This document shows, piece by piece, positions 41,206 through 49,357 of a stretch of DNA of 64,000 bases; within the stretch, counting starts at the first letter, position 1; the number at the start of each line of letters is the position of its first letter. Below the pieces are notes generated by a model that had not been told where the DNA came from, searched no databases, and was given only the letters and a program-made list of their open reading frames with translations. The DNA lies in contig CAKULK010000002.1 in assembly GCA_934667275.1 (NCBI GenBank), forward strand, positions 186,001 through 250,000. The letters run 5' to 3'. The stretch is from an uncultured Bacteroidales bacterium (lineage in GTDB: Bacteria; Bacteroidota; Bacteroidia; Bacteroidales; Paludibacteraceae). A program made the translations under genes and the position numbers.

Positions 41206-44001
41206 ATGACAAACACCAAACTCATACACGATTTTGTTGCCCACTGGACAGGCAAAGGCTACGAGAAAGGTGAATCGCAACCGTTCTGGATTGCGCTGCT
41301 TCACGCTCTCGGCATAGAAGACCCCACCACGTTTATCACCTTCGAGCAGCAAGTGCATATCGACCACACCGCTTTCATTGACGGCTTCATACCCGCCACC
41401 AAGGTGCTGATTGAGCAGAAGTCGATACAGAAAGACCTGGGTGCACCCATCAAACAGTCGGACGGTTCGCTGCTCAATCCGTTCCAGCAAGCCAAACGCT
41501 ATGCCGCCGAACTGCCGTACAGCAGCCGCCCGCGGTGGATAGTAACGTGCAACTTCCGCGAGTTCTGGATATACGATATGGAGCAGCCCAACGGCGAACC
41601 GCAGGTGGTGCTATTGGAGAACCTCGAGAAAGAGCATTACCGTCTGCGTTTCCTCGTGGACACGGGCAGCGACACGCTGCGCAAGGAGATGGAACTGTCG
41701 ATACAGGCAGGCGACCTGGTGGGCAAGATATACGATGCCATACGTCCGCAGTATGCCCACCCCGACGACCCCGACACACTTGCCTCGCTCAACCAACTGT
41801 GTGTGCGTCTCGTCTTCTGCCTCTTTGCCGAGGACGCGGGGCTGTTCGGTGACAAGAACGAGTTTCACGACTACCTCAACCAGTTCCCTGCTCCGCACCT
41901 GCGCCGTGCGCTGATAGACCTGTTCCGTGTATTAGACACCAAGCCCGAAGACCGCGACCCGTACTTGGACGATGACCTGCGGCGGTTCCCGTATGTGAAC
42001 GGCGGACTGTTCTCTAACGAGAACATCGAAATACCGCAACTGACCGACGAAATACGCACGCTCCTGCTCACCAAAGCCTCGGAGGACTTCGACTGGTCGG
42101 AGATAAGTCCCACTATCTTCGGGGCAGTGTTTGAGAGTACACTGAACCCCGACACGCGCCGCTCGGGCGGTATGCACTACACGAGTATCGAGAATATCCA
42201 CAAGGTGATAGATCCGCTGTTCCTCAACGACTTGCAGCACGAGTTGGAGGGTATTGCCGGAAATATGTATGGAGACGATGTGTCTCGCGTCGTCAATCCG
42301 CACCTCTCTGCCAAGCAAATACGAGATTTACGTGCTTTCCAAGACAAACTGGCATCGCTCACGTTCTTTGACCCTGCGTGCGGCAGCGGAAACTTCCTCA
42401 CCGAAACCTATATCAGTCTGCGCCGTCTGGAGAACAAGGTCATCCGTCTCCTGCAAGGCGACCAGATGCAGTTGGGCACCTTCACCAATCCTATCCGTGT
42501 GGATATCCACCAGTTCTACGGCATCGAGATAAACGACTTTGCCGTCTCGGTGGCAACTACTGCCCTATGGATTGCCGAACTGCAGATGCTCCGTGAGACA
42601 GAGCGTATCTGCCAAATCGAAGCCAAGCCCCTGCCTCTCCACGCCTACCACAATATCCATGAGGGCAACGCTTTGCAGATAGACTGGCGCAAAGTCGTTC
42701 CCACAGACCGCCTGTCCTACATAATGGGCAACCCGCCCTTTGTGGGGGCACGAATGAAATCCAATGCACAAGCAGATGACCTTATTTCTATATTTGGTAA
42801 GGATTGGAAAGGTGTAGGAAACTTAGACTATGTGTGTGGTTGGTATAAGAAAGCAAGTGATTTAATGTTATGCAACCCAATTATACACACTGCTTTTGTT
42901 TCAACGAATAGTGTTGCACAGGGTGAGCATGTACCGTTTCTTTGGAAACAATTAAATGGATTAGGGATTCACATAGATTTTGCATATAGGACATTCCCTT
43001 GGGATAGTGAAAGTAATTTGAAAGCACATGTACATTGTGTCATTATAGGTTTTTCTGCATTTTCAACAAATGGAGATAAACGGCTATATAAATCAGATGG
43101 TACATATCAGATATGTACAAACATCAATGCTTATTTGTTAAACGCACCAGATGTATTCGTTGAACCTCGTTCTCATTCCATTTGTGGAATGCCTGATGTT
43201 GCTATTGGCAACAAACCGGTGGATGGTGGTAATTACTTATTTACAGAAGAGGAAAAGACAGAATTCATAGCCCAAGAACCCAAATCGGAGAAATACTTTA
43301 GACCCTTTATCGGTGCTTATGAGTTTATAAATGGTAAGAAACGCTATTGTCTATGGCTTGGGGATTGTTCTCCTGCAGAGTTGAAATCAATGCCGCATTG
43401 CCATGAGCGTGTTAATGCAGTCCGTGAGTTTCGTTTAGCCAGCAAAAGTGAAGGTACACGCAAGATTGCAGACAAGCCCACACGTTTCCATGTAGAGAAT
43501 ATGCCTAAAGGAACATTTATCGTTATACCACAAGTATCGTCTCAAGCACGTCGGTATATACCAATGGGATTTATGGACGAAACTATTATGTGTAGTGATA
43601 AGGTACGTTTGATGCCGAATGCAACTTTATATCATTTTGGTGTATTAGAAAGTAATGTACATATGGCATGGATGCGTGCGATTTGCTGTCGTCTAAAAAG
43701 TGATTATAGTTACACTATCAATGATGTTTACAACAACTTTCCGTGGTGCAACCCCACTGAAGAGCAGCGGCAAAAGATAGCAGTGACCGCACAGGCTATC
43801 TTGGACGCGCGGGCGAAGTATCCCGATTGTTCCTTGGCGGATTTGTATGACGAAGTGACGATGCCTATCGAACTGCGCCGTGCCCATCAGGCTAACGACC
43901 GTGCAGTAATGACAGCGTATGGCTTCCCGACCACAATGTCCGAGTCCGATTGCGTCGCACGCCTCCTTGAGATGTACCAACAACTGACAAATAAAGAATA
44001 A
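41206..44001 (+). CDS. MmeI-like type IIL restriction-modification enzyme
   Basis: 931 residues. Domains in order: an N-terminal nuclease of the PD-(D/E)XK type (D59, E70, K72 in DGFIPATKVLIEQKS), a helical spacer, and an adenine-N6 methyltransferase with motif I FFDPACGSGNFLTETY (about residue 387) and catalytic NPPF (509-512), then a target recognition part and C-terminal helices. One polypeptide that would methylate and cleave fits the MmeI class. From about residue 520 to 845 the DNA is AT-rich, in contrast with both sides (hand counts 35-38% against 55-57% GC in 60-bp samples), consistent with exchange of the specificity segment. No TAnnTTTG promoter was seen. It is followed after 20 nt by the KAP gene. 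Confidence 0.85.
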   Translation: MTNTKLIHDFVAHWTGKGYEKGESQPFWIALLHALGIEDPTTFITFEQQVHIDHTAFIDGFIPATKVLIEQKSIQKDLGAPIKQSDGSLLNPFQQAKRYAAELPYSSRPRWIVTCNFREFWIYDMEQPNGEPQVVLLENLEKEHYRLRFLVDTGSDTLRKEMELSIQAGDLVGKIYDAIRPQYAHPDDPDTLASLNQLCVRLVFCLFAEDAGLFGDKNEFHDYLNQFPAPHLRRALIDLFRVLDTKPEDRDPYLDDDLRRFPYVNGGLFSNENIEIPQLTDEIRTLLLTKASEDFDWSEISPTIFGAVFESTLNPDTRRSGGMHYTSIENIHKVIDPLFLNDLQHELEGIAGNMYGDDVSRVVNPHLSAKQIRDLRAFQDKLASLTFFDPACGSGNFLTETYISLRRLENKVIRLLQGDQMQLGTFTNPIRVDIHQFYGIEINDFAVSVATTALWIAELQMLRETERICQIEAKPLPLHAYHNIHEGNALQIDWRKVVPTDRLSYIMGNPPFVGARMKSNAQADDLISIFGKDWKGVGNLDYVCGWYKKASDLMLCNPIIHTAFVSTNSVAQGEHVPFLWKQLNGLGIHIDFAYRTFPWDSESNLKAHVHCVIIGFSAFSTNGDKRLYKSDGTYQICTNINAYLLNAPDVFVEPRSHSICGMPDVAIGNKPVDGGNYLFTEEEKTEFIAQEPKSEKYFRPFIGAYEFINGKKRYCLWLGDCSPAELKSMPHCHERVNAVREFRLASKSEGTRKIADKPTRFHVENMPKGTFIVIPQVSSQARRYIPMGFMDETIMCSDKVRLMPNATLYHFGVLESNVHMAWMRAICCRLKSDYSYTINDVYNNFPWCNPTEEQRQKIAVTAQAILDARAKYPDCSLADLYDEVTMPIELRRAHQANDRAVMTAYGFPTTMSESDCVARLLEMYQQLTNKE

Positions 44002-44021
44002 ACATTGTAAATTTCAGAACT

Positions 44022-45377
44022 ATGAGAATAAAACCTGTGCAAATTGATATACCCCAAGCCGATCCGTTTGCCAACGACAAACTGGGACGCGAGCAGTATG
44101 CTAAAATCTTAACCTCGTTAATAGAGAATGCTGACGATGGTTTCACGATGTCTGTTGATGCAGAATGGGGTAATGGCAAGACAACGTTTGTCAAAATGTG
44201 GCAAGCCTATCTACAGAAAAATGAATATACAACTATTTATGTCAATGCGTGGGAGAATGATTTTTATACCGCAGATCCTTTTGCAGTTCTAATCAATGAG
44301 ATGTTTAGCCAAATACCTCGCACAAGTTTTTCTAACGAGAAATATCAACTACTTTCAGCGTGTGTTGGAGGTTTAGCCGCAATAGCCAAAACAATTCCTA
44401 TATTGAATGTTATTGGAGCCTTCGGAGATGCGTGCAAACAAGTGATTGATGAGTGCAAAAAGGATAAGAATCCCTTGCAAGCGTGTGAAAGTTACACCAA
44501 ACTGATACAAGAATTTCGACAAAAGTTACAAGATTTTGTCCACAGCATTAGTTCGGACAAAAAAGTGGTTATCTTTGTGGATGAATTAGATAGATGCCGT
44601 CCCGATTTCGCTATTGAGATGTTGGAACGGATAAAGCACCTATTTTGTGTGGATGGATTAGTGTTTGTATTATCAATTGATAAACAGCAATTAGAGGCAT
44701 CTGTGAAAGGGCATTATGGTAGCGAATCCATCAATGCAACGGAGTATCTAAAGCGTTTTATTGATATAGAATATCGACTGCCACAGCCTGGTAGAGAGAA
44801 ATTTATCTTAGAACAGATGCATCAACATAAGACATTTGAGCGTATCAAAGAAATTGATGGTGTAAACATATACGACGTACTCAAAGTTATTGTTTATATT
44901 GATGATATGAATTTACGATCTATAGAGCAGTACTTTACTCGGTTGCATTTGGCGTTATTGGCTGCGAATAATGCTACTGATACTTGGTGCTTGGCTTTAC
45001 TGCTTTGGCTAAATATGAAACATTCAGATTGCTATGAGATGATTAAAATCAAGCAGGTATCAATCAAAACATTATTAGAGCGACTATGTACCATATTGGA
45101 TATATCAAAGTTCAAAGCAAATTCTGATGAACGCCATTGCGTTTTATACTCATTGTCCGCACTGATAAGCGGATATGCAAAAGAAAAGGAATATGATGTG
45201 CAATCTGTCTTAGATGTCTTCTCAACTGATGATACATTGCAGAAACAAATTAAATGGACAGACAAAGAGATTGCGGGTTTTAGCAATTATGTAAATCATA
45301 ATTTTGCACATTATAATTTCGATTATACTTATGTCATTATAGAGTTGACATCACCAGGTATTATGTATCAAGAGTAA
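44022..45377 (+). CDS. KAP-family P-loop NTPase
   Basis: 451 residues. Walker A in AEWGNGKTTFVKMW (G50, K53, T54) and Walker B in KKVVIFVDELDRCRPDF (about residue 180-195), with the hydrophobic insertion between them (LLSACVGGLAAIAKTIPILN) that is typical of KAP NTPases and may touch the membrane. YLKRFIDIEYRLPQPGREKF is the conserved post-Walker-B part. The family includes the phage-exclusion protein PifA and ATPase subunits of several defense systems. Codon use is AT-rich (37% GC in one counted window). It lies 20 nt after the restriction enzyme and is probably in the same operon, so a defense role is likely but unproven. Confidence 0.85.
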   Translation: MRIKPVQIDIPQADPFANDKLGREQYAKILTSLIENADDGFTMSVDAEWGNGKTTFVKMWQAYLQKNEYTTIYVNAWENDFYTADPFAVLINEMFSQIPRTSFSNEKYQLLSACVGGLAAIAKTIPILNVIGAFGDACKQVIDECKKDKNPLQACESYTKLIQEFRQKLQDFVHSISSDKKVVIFVDELDRCRPDFAIEMLERIKHLFCVDGLVFVLSIDKQQLEASVKGHYGSESINATEYLKRFIDIEYRLPQPGREKFILEQMHQHKTFERIKEIDGVNIYDVLKVIVYIDDMNLRSIEQYFTRLHLALLAANNATDTWCLALLLWLNMKHSDCYEMIKIKQVSIKTLLERLCTILDISKFKANSDERHCVLYSLSALISGYAKEKEYDVQSVLDVFSTDDTLQKQIKWTDKEIAGFSNYVNHNFAHYNFDYTYVIIELTSPGIMYQE

Positions 45378-45423
45378 AGCGATTATTGTGTTTGGTAACT
45401 ATATAATGTTTTAGATTGATAAT

Positions 45424-47661
45424 ATGCGTCGATATTTGTTATTCATAATTTGTGTTTTGTCCTCGGTATTGTACGCAGAGGCTTTCGACTATGCCCGCGT
45501 GGATAGTCTCATCAATAGTGCTATCTACCCCGTAGATTCTGTGAATGGGGTAGGGGACTCGGTCTTTCAAGACCGTACCCGTTGCATTCCCGGAGCCGTA
45601 CTTTGCGTGGTGGATAGCGGGCGCATCACCTACCTCCGCGCCTATGGTCATCGTGCTGTGGTGCCTGCATGCGAACCCATGACGAAGAACACGGTCTTCG
45701 ACTTGGCTTCCCTTAGCAAACCCTTGGGCGCAGGGTCCGCTGCCTTGTTGCTGATTGAGCTGGGACGACTCTCCGCCGATGACAAGGTTAGCACCTATCT
45801 CCCTGCGTTTCAGTCTGATGCCACTATCCGCGACTTGCTTACCCATCGTTCTGGGCTTCCGCCATACATGAATGCTCGAGTCTTGGACAGTATCTATACA
45901 GCTCGTAACATCGCACAACTCTCCCGCCAGAATTTTCTTCTGGATACCATCTGCCGATGCCAGCGTTTGTCTTTACCTGGTGGGAAATACCGCTATTCCT
46001 GTTTGAATTTTATTACGTTACAACGTGTCGTGGAAACGATTGTCGGAACGGATATCAATACCTTTCTTGCTGCCAACCTCTACACACCCCTCCATACAGA
46101 CGCTATGGGCTGGTTGCCGTCCGATACCCTTCGCCCGCGCAGTGCCCCTACAGAATGTAATGATACCATCTGTCTCCGTGGTATCGTCCACGACCCTTTG
46201 GCGCGTGTTATGATGTGTGGCATATCGGGTAATGCCGGTCTTTTCGCTACTGCTGAGGATGTAGCAAAATGGGCTATCTGGTTTATGTCCTTACCCGATT
46301 CTGTCCGCACCGTAGCCTGCAACGCAGGGCTTTGGGCAAATATGGAGAATGGCACTTTGAGCCACACTGGTTATACAGGTACAAGTATTGTTCTCTATCC
46401 CGATTGTGGGCGTGCTATCATCTTACTTACCAACCGTGTCCACCCTACTGATACGGGAAGTTTGGCGTCTTTGCGTCGTGCATTAACTGCATGGGGAGAA
46501 TGTTCTGTACGAAGCAGCAATAAGCAAACTGAACGGGTCATTGTCGGTGCCGAACGCACGGACGCTTACCTCCCATTGCTGCAGGGCAAACGAGTGGCAC
46601 TCCTCAGCAACCATACGGGCATGGTGGGCGATACCCACACCTTGGACCACCTCCTTGCGCACGGTGTGCAGGTCACGGCTGTCTTCTCGCCCGAACATGG
46701 TTTCCGCGGCACGGCACGCGAGGGCGAACATGTGCAGAGCAGCGTGGACGAGAAGACGGGCATTCCCATTCTCTCCCTCTACGACGGCAAGACTTATCGC
46801 CCGTCGGCAGAGTCCATGGCTCTGTTCGATGTGCTAATCACGGACATACAGGACGTCGGACTTCGTTTCTACACCTACTACATCACCATGATGCGTCTCA
46901 TGGACGCTTGCGCACACAGCGGCAAGCAGTTCATTGTCTTCGACCGACCCAACCCCAACGGATACTACATCGACGGTCCCATCTTGGATATGCGTTACAA
47001 ATCGGGCGTCGGGGCATTGCCCATACCGGCCGTACATGGTATGACGCTTGGCGAACTGGCACGTATGATAAACGGTGAATACTGGCTCGGCGATTCATTG
47101 CAGGTTGACTTGACGGTCGTTACCTGTCTCAACTACACCCACCAAACCACCTACAACCTGCCCGTTCCCCCTTCGCCCAACTTGCGCAATATGCTGGCTA
47201 TTTACCTCTATCCGTCTGTCTGCCTGTTCGAGGGCACTCCCGTATCCTTGGGACGTGGCACGGACAAGCCTTTCCTATGCTACGGGCACCCCTCCTACCA
47301 TGCTGCCACAACCACGGACACCCTTTCTTTCACGCCTGCGGCATCTACACAAAAGGGCAATCTGTGCCACGGTATCGACCTGAGCGGTATCTCGGAATCC
47401 GATGCCCGCGCCGTACACTTCTCATTGCGCTACCTGATAGATGCTTACAACGTGGTACGTGCCAATGCCGATACCACCAACGGCAAAGCATGGGACGGCA
47501 ATGCGTTCTTCACGCCTTTCTTCGAGAAATTGGTTGGCGTGGACTATATCCGCCCTATGATAATCGCCGGACATACCGAAGCAGAGATACAAGCCCGCTG
47601 GCAACCGGACGTTCAGCACTTCAAGGCACAGCGCAAGCCCTATCTCTTGTACGAGGAGTAA
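45424..47661 (+). CDS. Serine hydrolase (beta-lactamase fold) fused to NamZ-type GH171 muramidase
   Basis: 745 residues with signal peptide MRRYLLFIICVLSSVLYAEA. Residues about 25-355 are a class C beta-lactamase-like hydrolase: SxxK in DLASLSKPLG, LTHRSGLPPY and a weak second motif YSCLNF (the usual YxN third position is Cys). Residues about 365-745 are DUF1343, now known as exo-beta-N-acetylmuramidase NamZ: LLSNHTGMVG, FSPEHGFRGTAREGE, FDRPNPNG and GMTLGELARMINGEYW. It probably acts in the periplasm on peptidoglycan fragments: the NamZ part releases MurNAc and the hydrolase part may cut an ester or amide. It faces the SGNH fusion gene, 27 nt apart. Confidence 0.87.
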   Translation: MRRYLLFIICVLSSVLYAEAFDYARVDSLINSAIYPVDSVNGVGDSVFQDRTRCIPGAVLCVVDSGRITYLRAYGHRAVVPACEPMTKNTVFDLASLSKPLGAGSAALLLIELGRLSADDKVSTYLPAFQSDATIRDLLTHRSGLPPYMNARVLDSIYTARNIAQLSRQNFLLDTICRCQRLSLPGGKYRYSCLNFITLQRVVETIVGTDINTFLAANLYTPLHTDAMGWLPSDTLRPRSAPTECNDTICLRGIVHDPLARVMMCGISGNAGLFATAEDVAKWAIWFMSLPDSVRTVACNAGLWANMENGTLSHTGYTGTSIVLYPDCGRAIILLTNRVHPTDTGSLASLRRALTAWGECSVRSSNKQTERVIVGAERTDAYLPLLQGKRVALLSNHTGMVGDTHTLDHLLAHGVQVTAVFSPEHGFRGTAREGEHVQSSVDEKTGIPILSLYDGKTYRPSAESMALFDVLITDIQDVGLRFYTYYITMMRLMDACAHSGKQFIVFDRPNPNGYYIDGPILDMRYKSGVGALPIPAVHGMTLGELARMINGEYWLGDSLQVDLTVVTCLNYTHQTTYNLPVPPSPNLRNMLAIYLYPSVCLFEGTPVSLGRGTDKPFLCYGHPSYHAATTTDTLSFTPAASTQKGNLCHGIDLSGISESDARAVHFSLRYLIDAYNVVRANADTTNGKAWDGNAFFTPFFEKLVGVDYIRPMIIAGHTEAEIQARWQPDVQHFKAQRKPYLLYEE

Positions 47662-47688
47662 GGGCTTGCACTACGTGGTGTCGGCTGT

Positions 47689-49179
47689 TTATCGTCCTTG
47701 CAAGAACTGCATCAAGGCGTTTTCAAACACTTTGCGTTGCGGAAACTGACGGGCAAAGCCCCAACCGTGCCCGCCTGTAGGCAGAAGTATCATCTCTGTA
47801 TAGACATGATGGGCTGTGAGAGCCTGATACATACGAATCGAATTCTCTACCGGCACCGTCTTGTCGTCTTGGCATGCCACAATGAAACACGGAGGCGTGT
47901 CGTCACTTACACATTTATCGGCGGACCACATATCCCGCTTTGTGTCAGACGATTGCTCGCCTAAGAGCAAGCGGCATGAACCCTTGTGCGTAATGCTCTC
48001 GTCCATAGAGATTACAGGGTAAACCAATATGCCGAAATCAGGACGTGCCTTTGCCGAAGTGTATTTCGTACACAGCGTAGCCGCCAGGTGCCCGCCCGCA
48101 GAGAAACCGATAACACCTGTCTTGTTCTTGTCTATATGCCATGCATCGGCACTGTCACGTAGTATCTCCATGGCGCGGCACGCGTCCGTAAGGGGCACTT
48201 CGGTATGTCCGTTGGGTAACCGGTATTTGAGAACGGCTACGGCATATCCGCGTGGTACAAAGTACTCTGCCACGTTGATGCCCTCGTTGCCGATGGAGAT
48301 ATATCGGTATCCGCCACCCGGACAAGACAGTATCACAGGGGCATTCTCTACACCTTCCGGCAGATACAAATCAAAACGGGGTTCGGAAGTCTTGTACAAT
48401 TCCCCGTATTGACCTGCTGTCTCGTCATCGGCGGTATAGCCGTTCTCGTTGGGCTTCTTGTCGGTATAGAGGTACACAGTACGTGCAGGCGTGATAGAGC
48501 ACGTCTCTGTCTTTAGGTGCTTGTTTATCTCGGCAGTAATGATAGGCTCCATAATGTCATAGCCCGCTGCGGTAGGGTGCACGCCGTCTTTTGAGTATTT
48601 TTCAGGCAGCCCGCCGCGCTCATCCGCTAGGGCGGAGTAATAGTCCGCATAAGGGATATCGTTTTTCTCGGCGTATGTCTGTAGCAGACCATTGAGTTGT
48701 CGGATAACCGTTGCGGGAGACTCTACCTCTTTGCGCCATGCGTATTCATAAGCGGGCAGAACGGAGCATATAATCGGTTGGATATGGTGATGCTGCGCCA
48801 ACTCGCACATCGATTGGATATTCTCGGCAATATGCTCAATGGCGATATAGCCGTTGTTGAGAGCGATATCATTGGTCCCCGCCAGAATCACTACGATTTG
48901 CGGGTGTAGTTGGATAACATCCGCCTGAAAACGAGCCAGCATCTGCGATGTCACCTGCCCGCTGATGCCACGGTTGGCATAATGGTTGGCGGTAAAGAAC
49001 TCAGGGTGTATATTATCCCAATGGTCGGTAATGGAATTGCCCATAAAAACCACCAACGGTGTATCAACAAGGGCTTGATTGGCACCGGCATAACGGTTGT
49101 GTTGTGTCCAGTCATCAGTAGCCGCGCCCAACGAAATACTTGCCGCTAAAGCGAGTATTGTAAAAGATACAGATTTCAT
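47689..49179 (-). CDS. SGNH esterase fused to alpha/beta hydrolase
   Basis: 496 residues with signal peptide MKSVSFTILALAASISLGAA. The N-terminal half is an SGNH/GDSL hydrolase: block I FMGNSITDHW (Ser nucleophile), block II glycine in YANRGISGQ, block III AGTNDIAL and block V DGVHPTAAGY. The C-terminal half (from about residue 255) is an alpha/beta hydrolase: oxyanion segment CPGGGYRYIS, nucleophile GFSAGGHLA, a late aspartate (CQDDKTVP) and histidine (GGHGWGF). Both parts look catalytically complete, which points to deacetylation of acetylated xylan or a similar polysaccharide at two kinds of ester. It is exported. Confidence 0.88.
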   Translation of the reverse strand: MKSVSFTILALAASISLGAATDDWTQHNRYAGANQALVDTPLVVFMGNSITDHWDNIHPEFFTANHYANRGISGQVTSQMLARFQADVIQLHPQIVVILAGTNDIALNNGYIAIEHIAENIQSMCELAQHHHIQPIICSVLPAYEYAWRKEVESPATVIRQLNGLLQTYAEKNDIPYADYYSALADERGGLPEKYSKDGVHPTAAGYDIMEPIITAEINKHLKTETCSITPARTVYLYTDKKPNENGYTADDETAGQYGELYKTSEPRFDLYLPEGVENAPVILSCPGGGYRYISIGNEGINVAEYFVPRGYAVAVLKYRLPNGHTEVPLTDACRAMEILRDSADAWHIDKNKTGVIGFSAGGHLAATLCTKYTSAKARPDFGILVYPVISMDESITHKGSCRLLLGEQSSDTKRDMWSADKCVSDDTPPCFIVACQDDKTVPVENSIRMYQALTAHHVYTEMILLPTGGHGWGFARQFPQRKVFENALMQFLQGR

Positions 49180-49224
49180 ATTAATTGGATGGTTTAATCA
49201 AACGTATTGCTCATAAAGACGGTA

Positions 49225-49256
49225 CAAAGATACAACAAATAGTTGACTTGCGCAAA
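49225..49256 (-). promoter_or_regulatory. Promoter of the SGNH-alpha/beta hydrolase gene
   Basis: On the minus strand TTTG (49256-49253), 20 bp, TATCTTTG (49232-49225). Confidence 0.7.
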
Positions 49257-49281
49257 CCGTATGTTGGCTTGTTCTGAAAAA

Positions 49282-49313
49282 TTTGCACTATTCAAAAAAA
49301 AATAGTACTTTTG
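49282..49313 (+). promoter_or_regulatory. Promoter of topA
   Basis: TTTG (49282-49285), 20 bp, TACTTTTG (49306-49313), 44 nt before the ATG at 49358. The sequence AATTTGCAC-ATTCAAAAA-TAG is almost shared with the tRNA-Pro promoter at 51680. Confidence 0.7.
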
Positions 49314-49357
49314 CAGCCGTTTTTCGGCTTTTCCGAAGTAATGTGAAGTGTTGCGAT

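Noticed and set aside
41206..44001. Is the methyltransferase a BREX PglX or DISARM DrmM component?
   Set aside because: The N-terminal PD-(D/E)XK motif on the same chain and the length fit the MmeI class; no BREX or DISARM partner genes (pglZ, brxC, drmA/B) are nearby.
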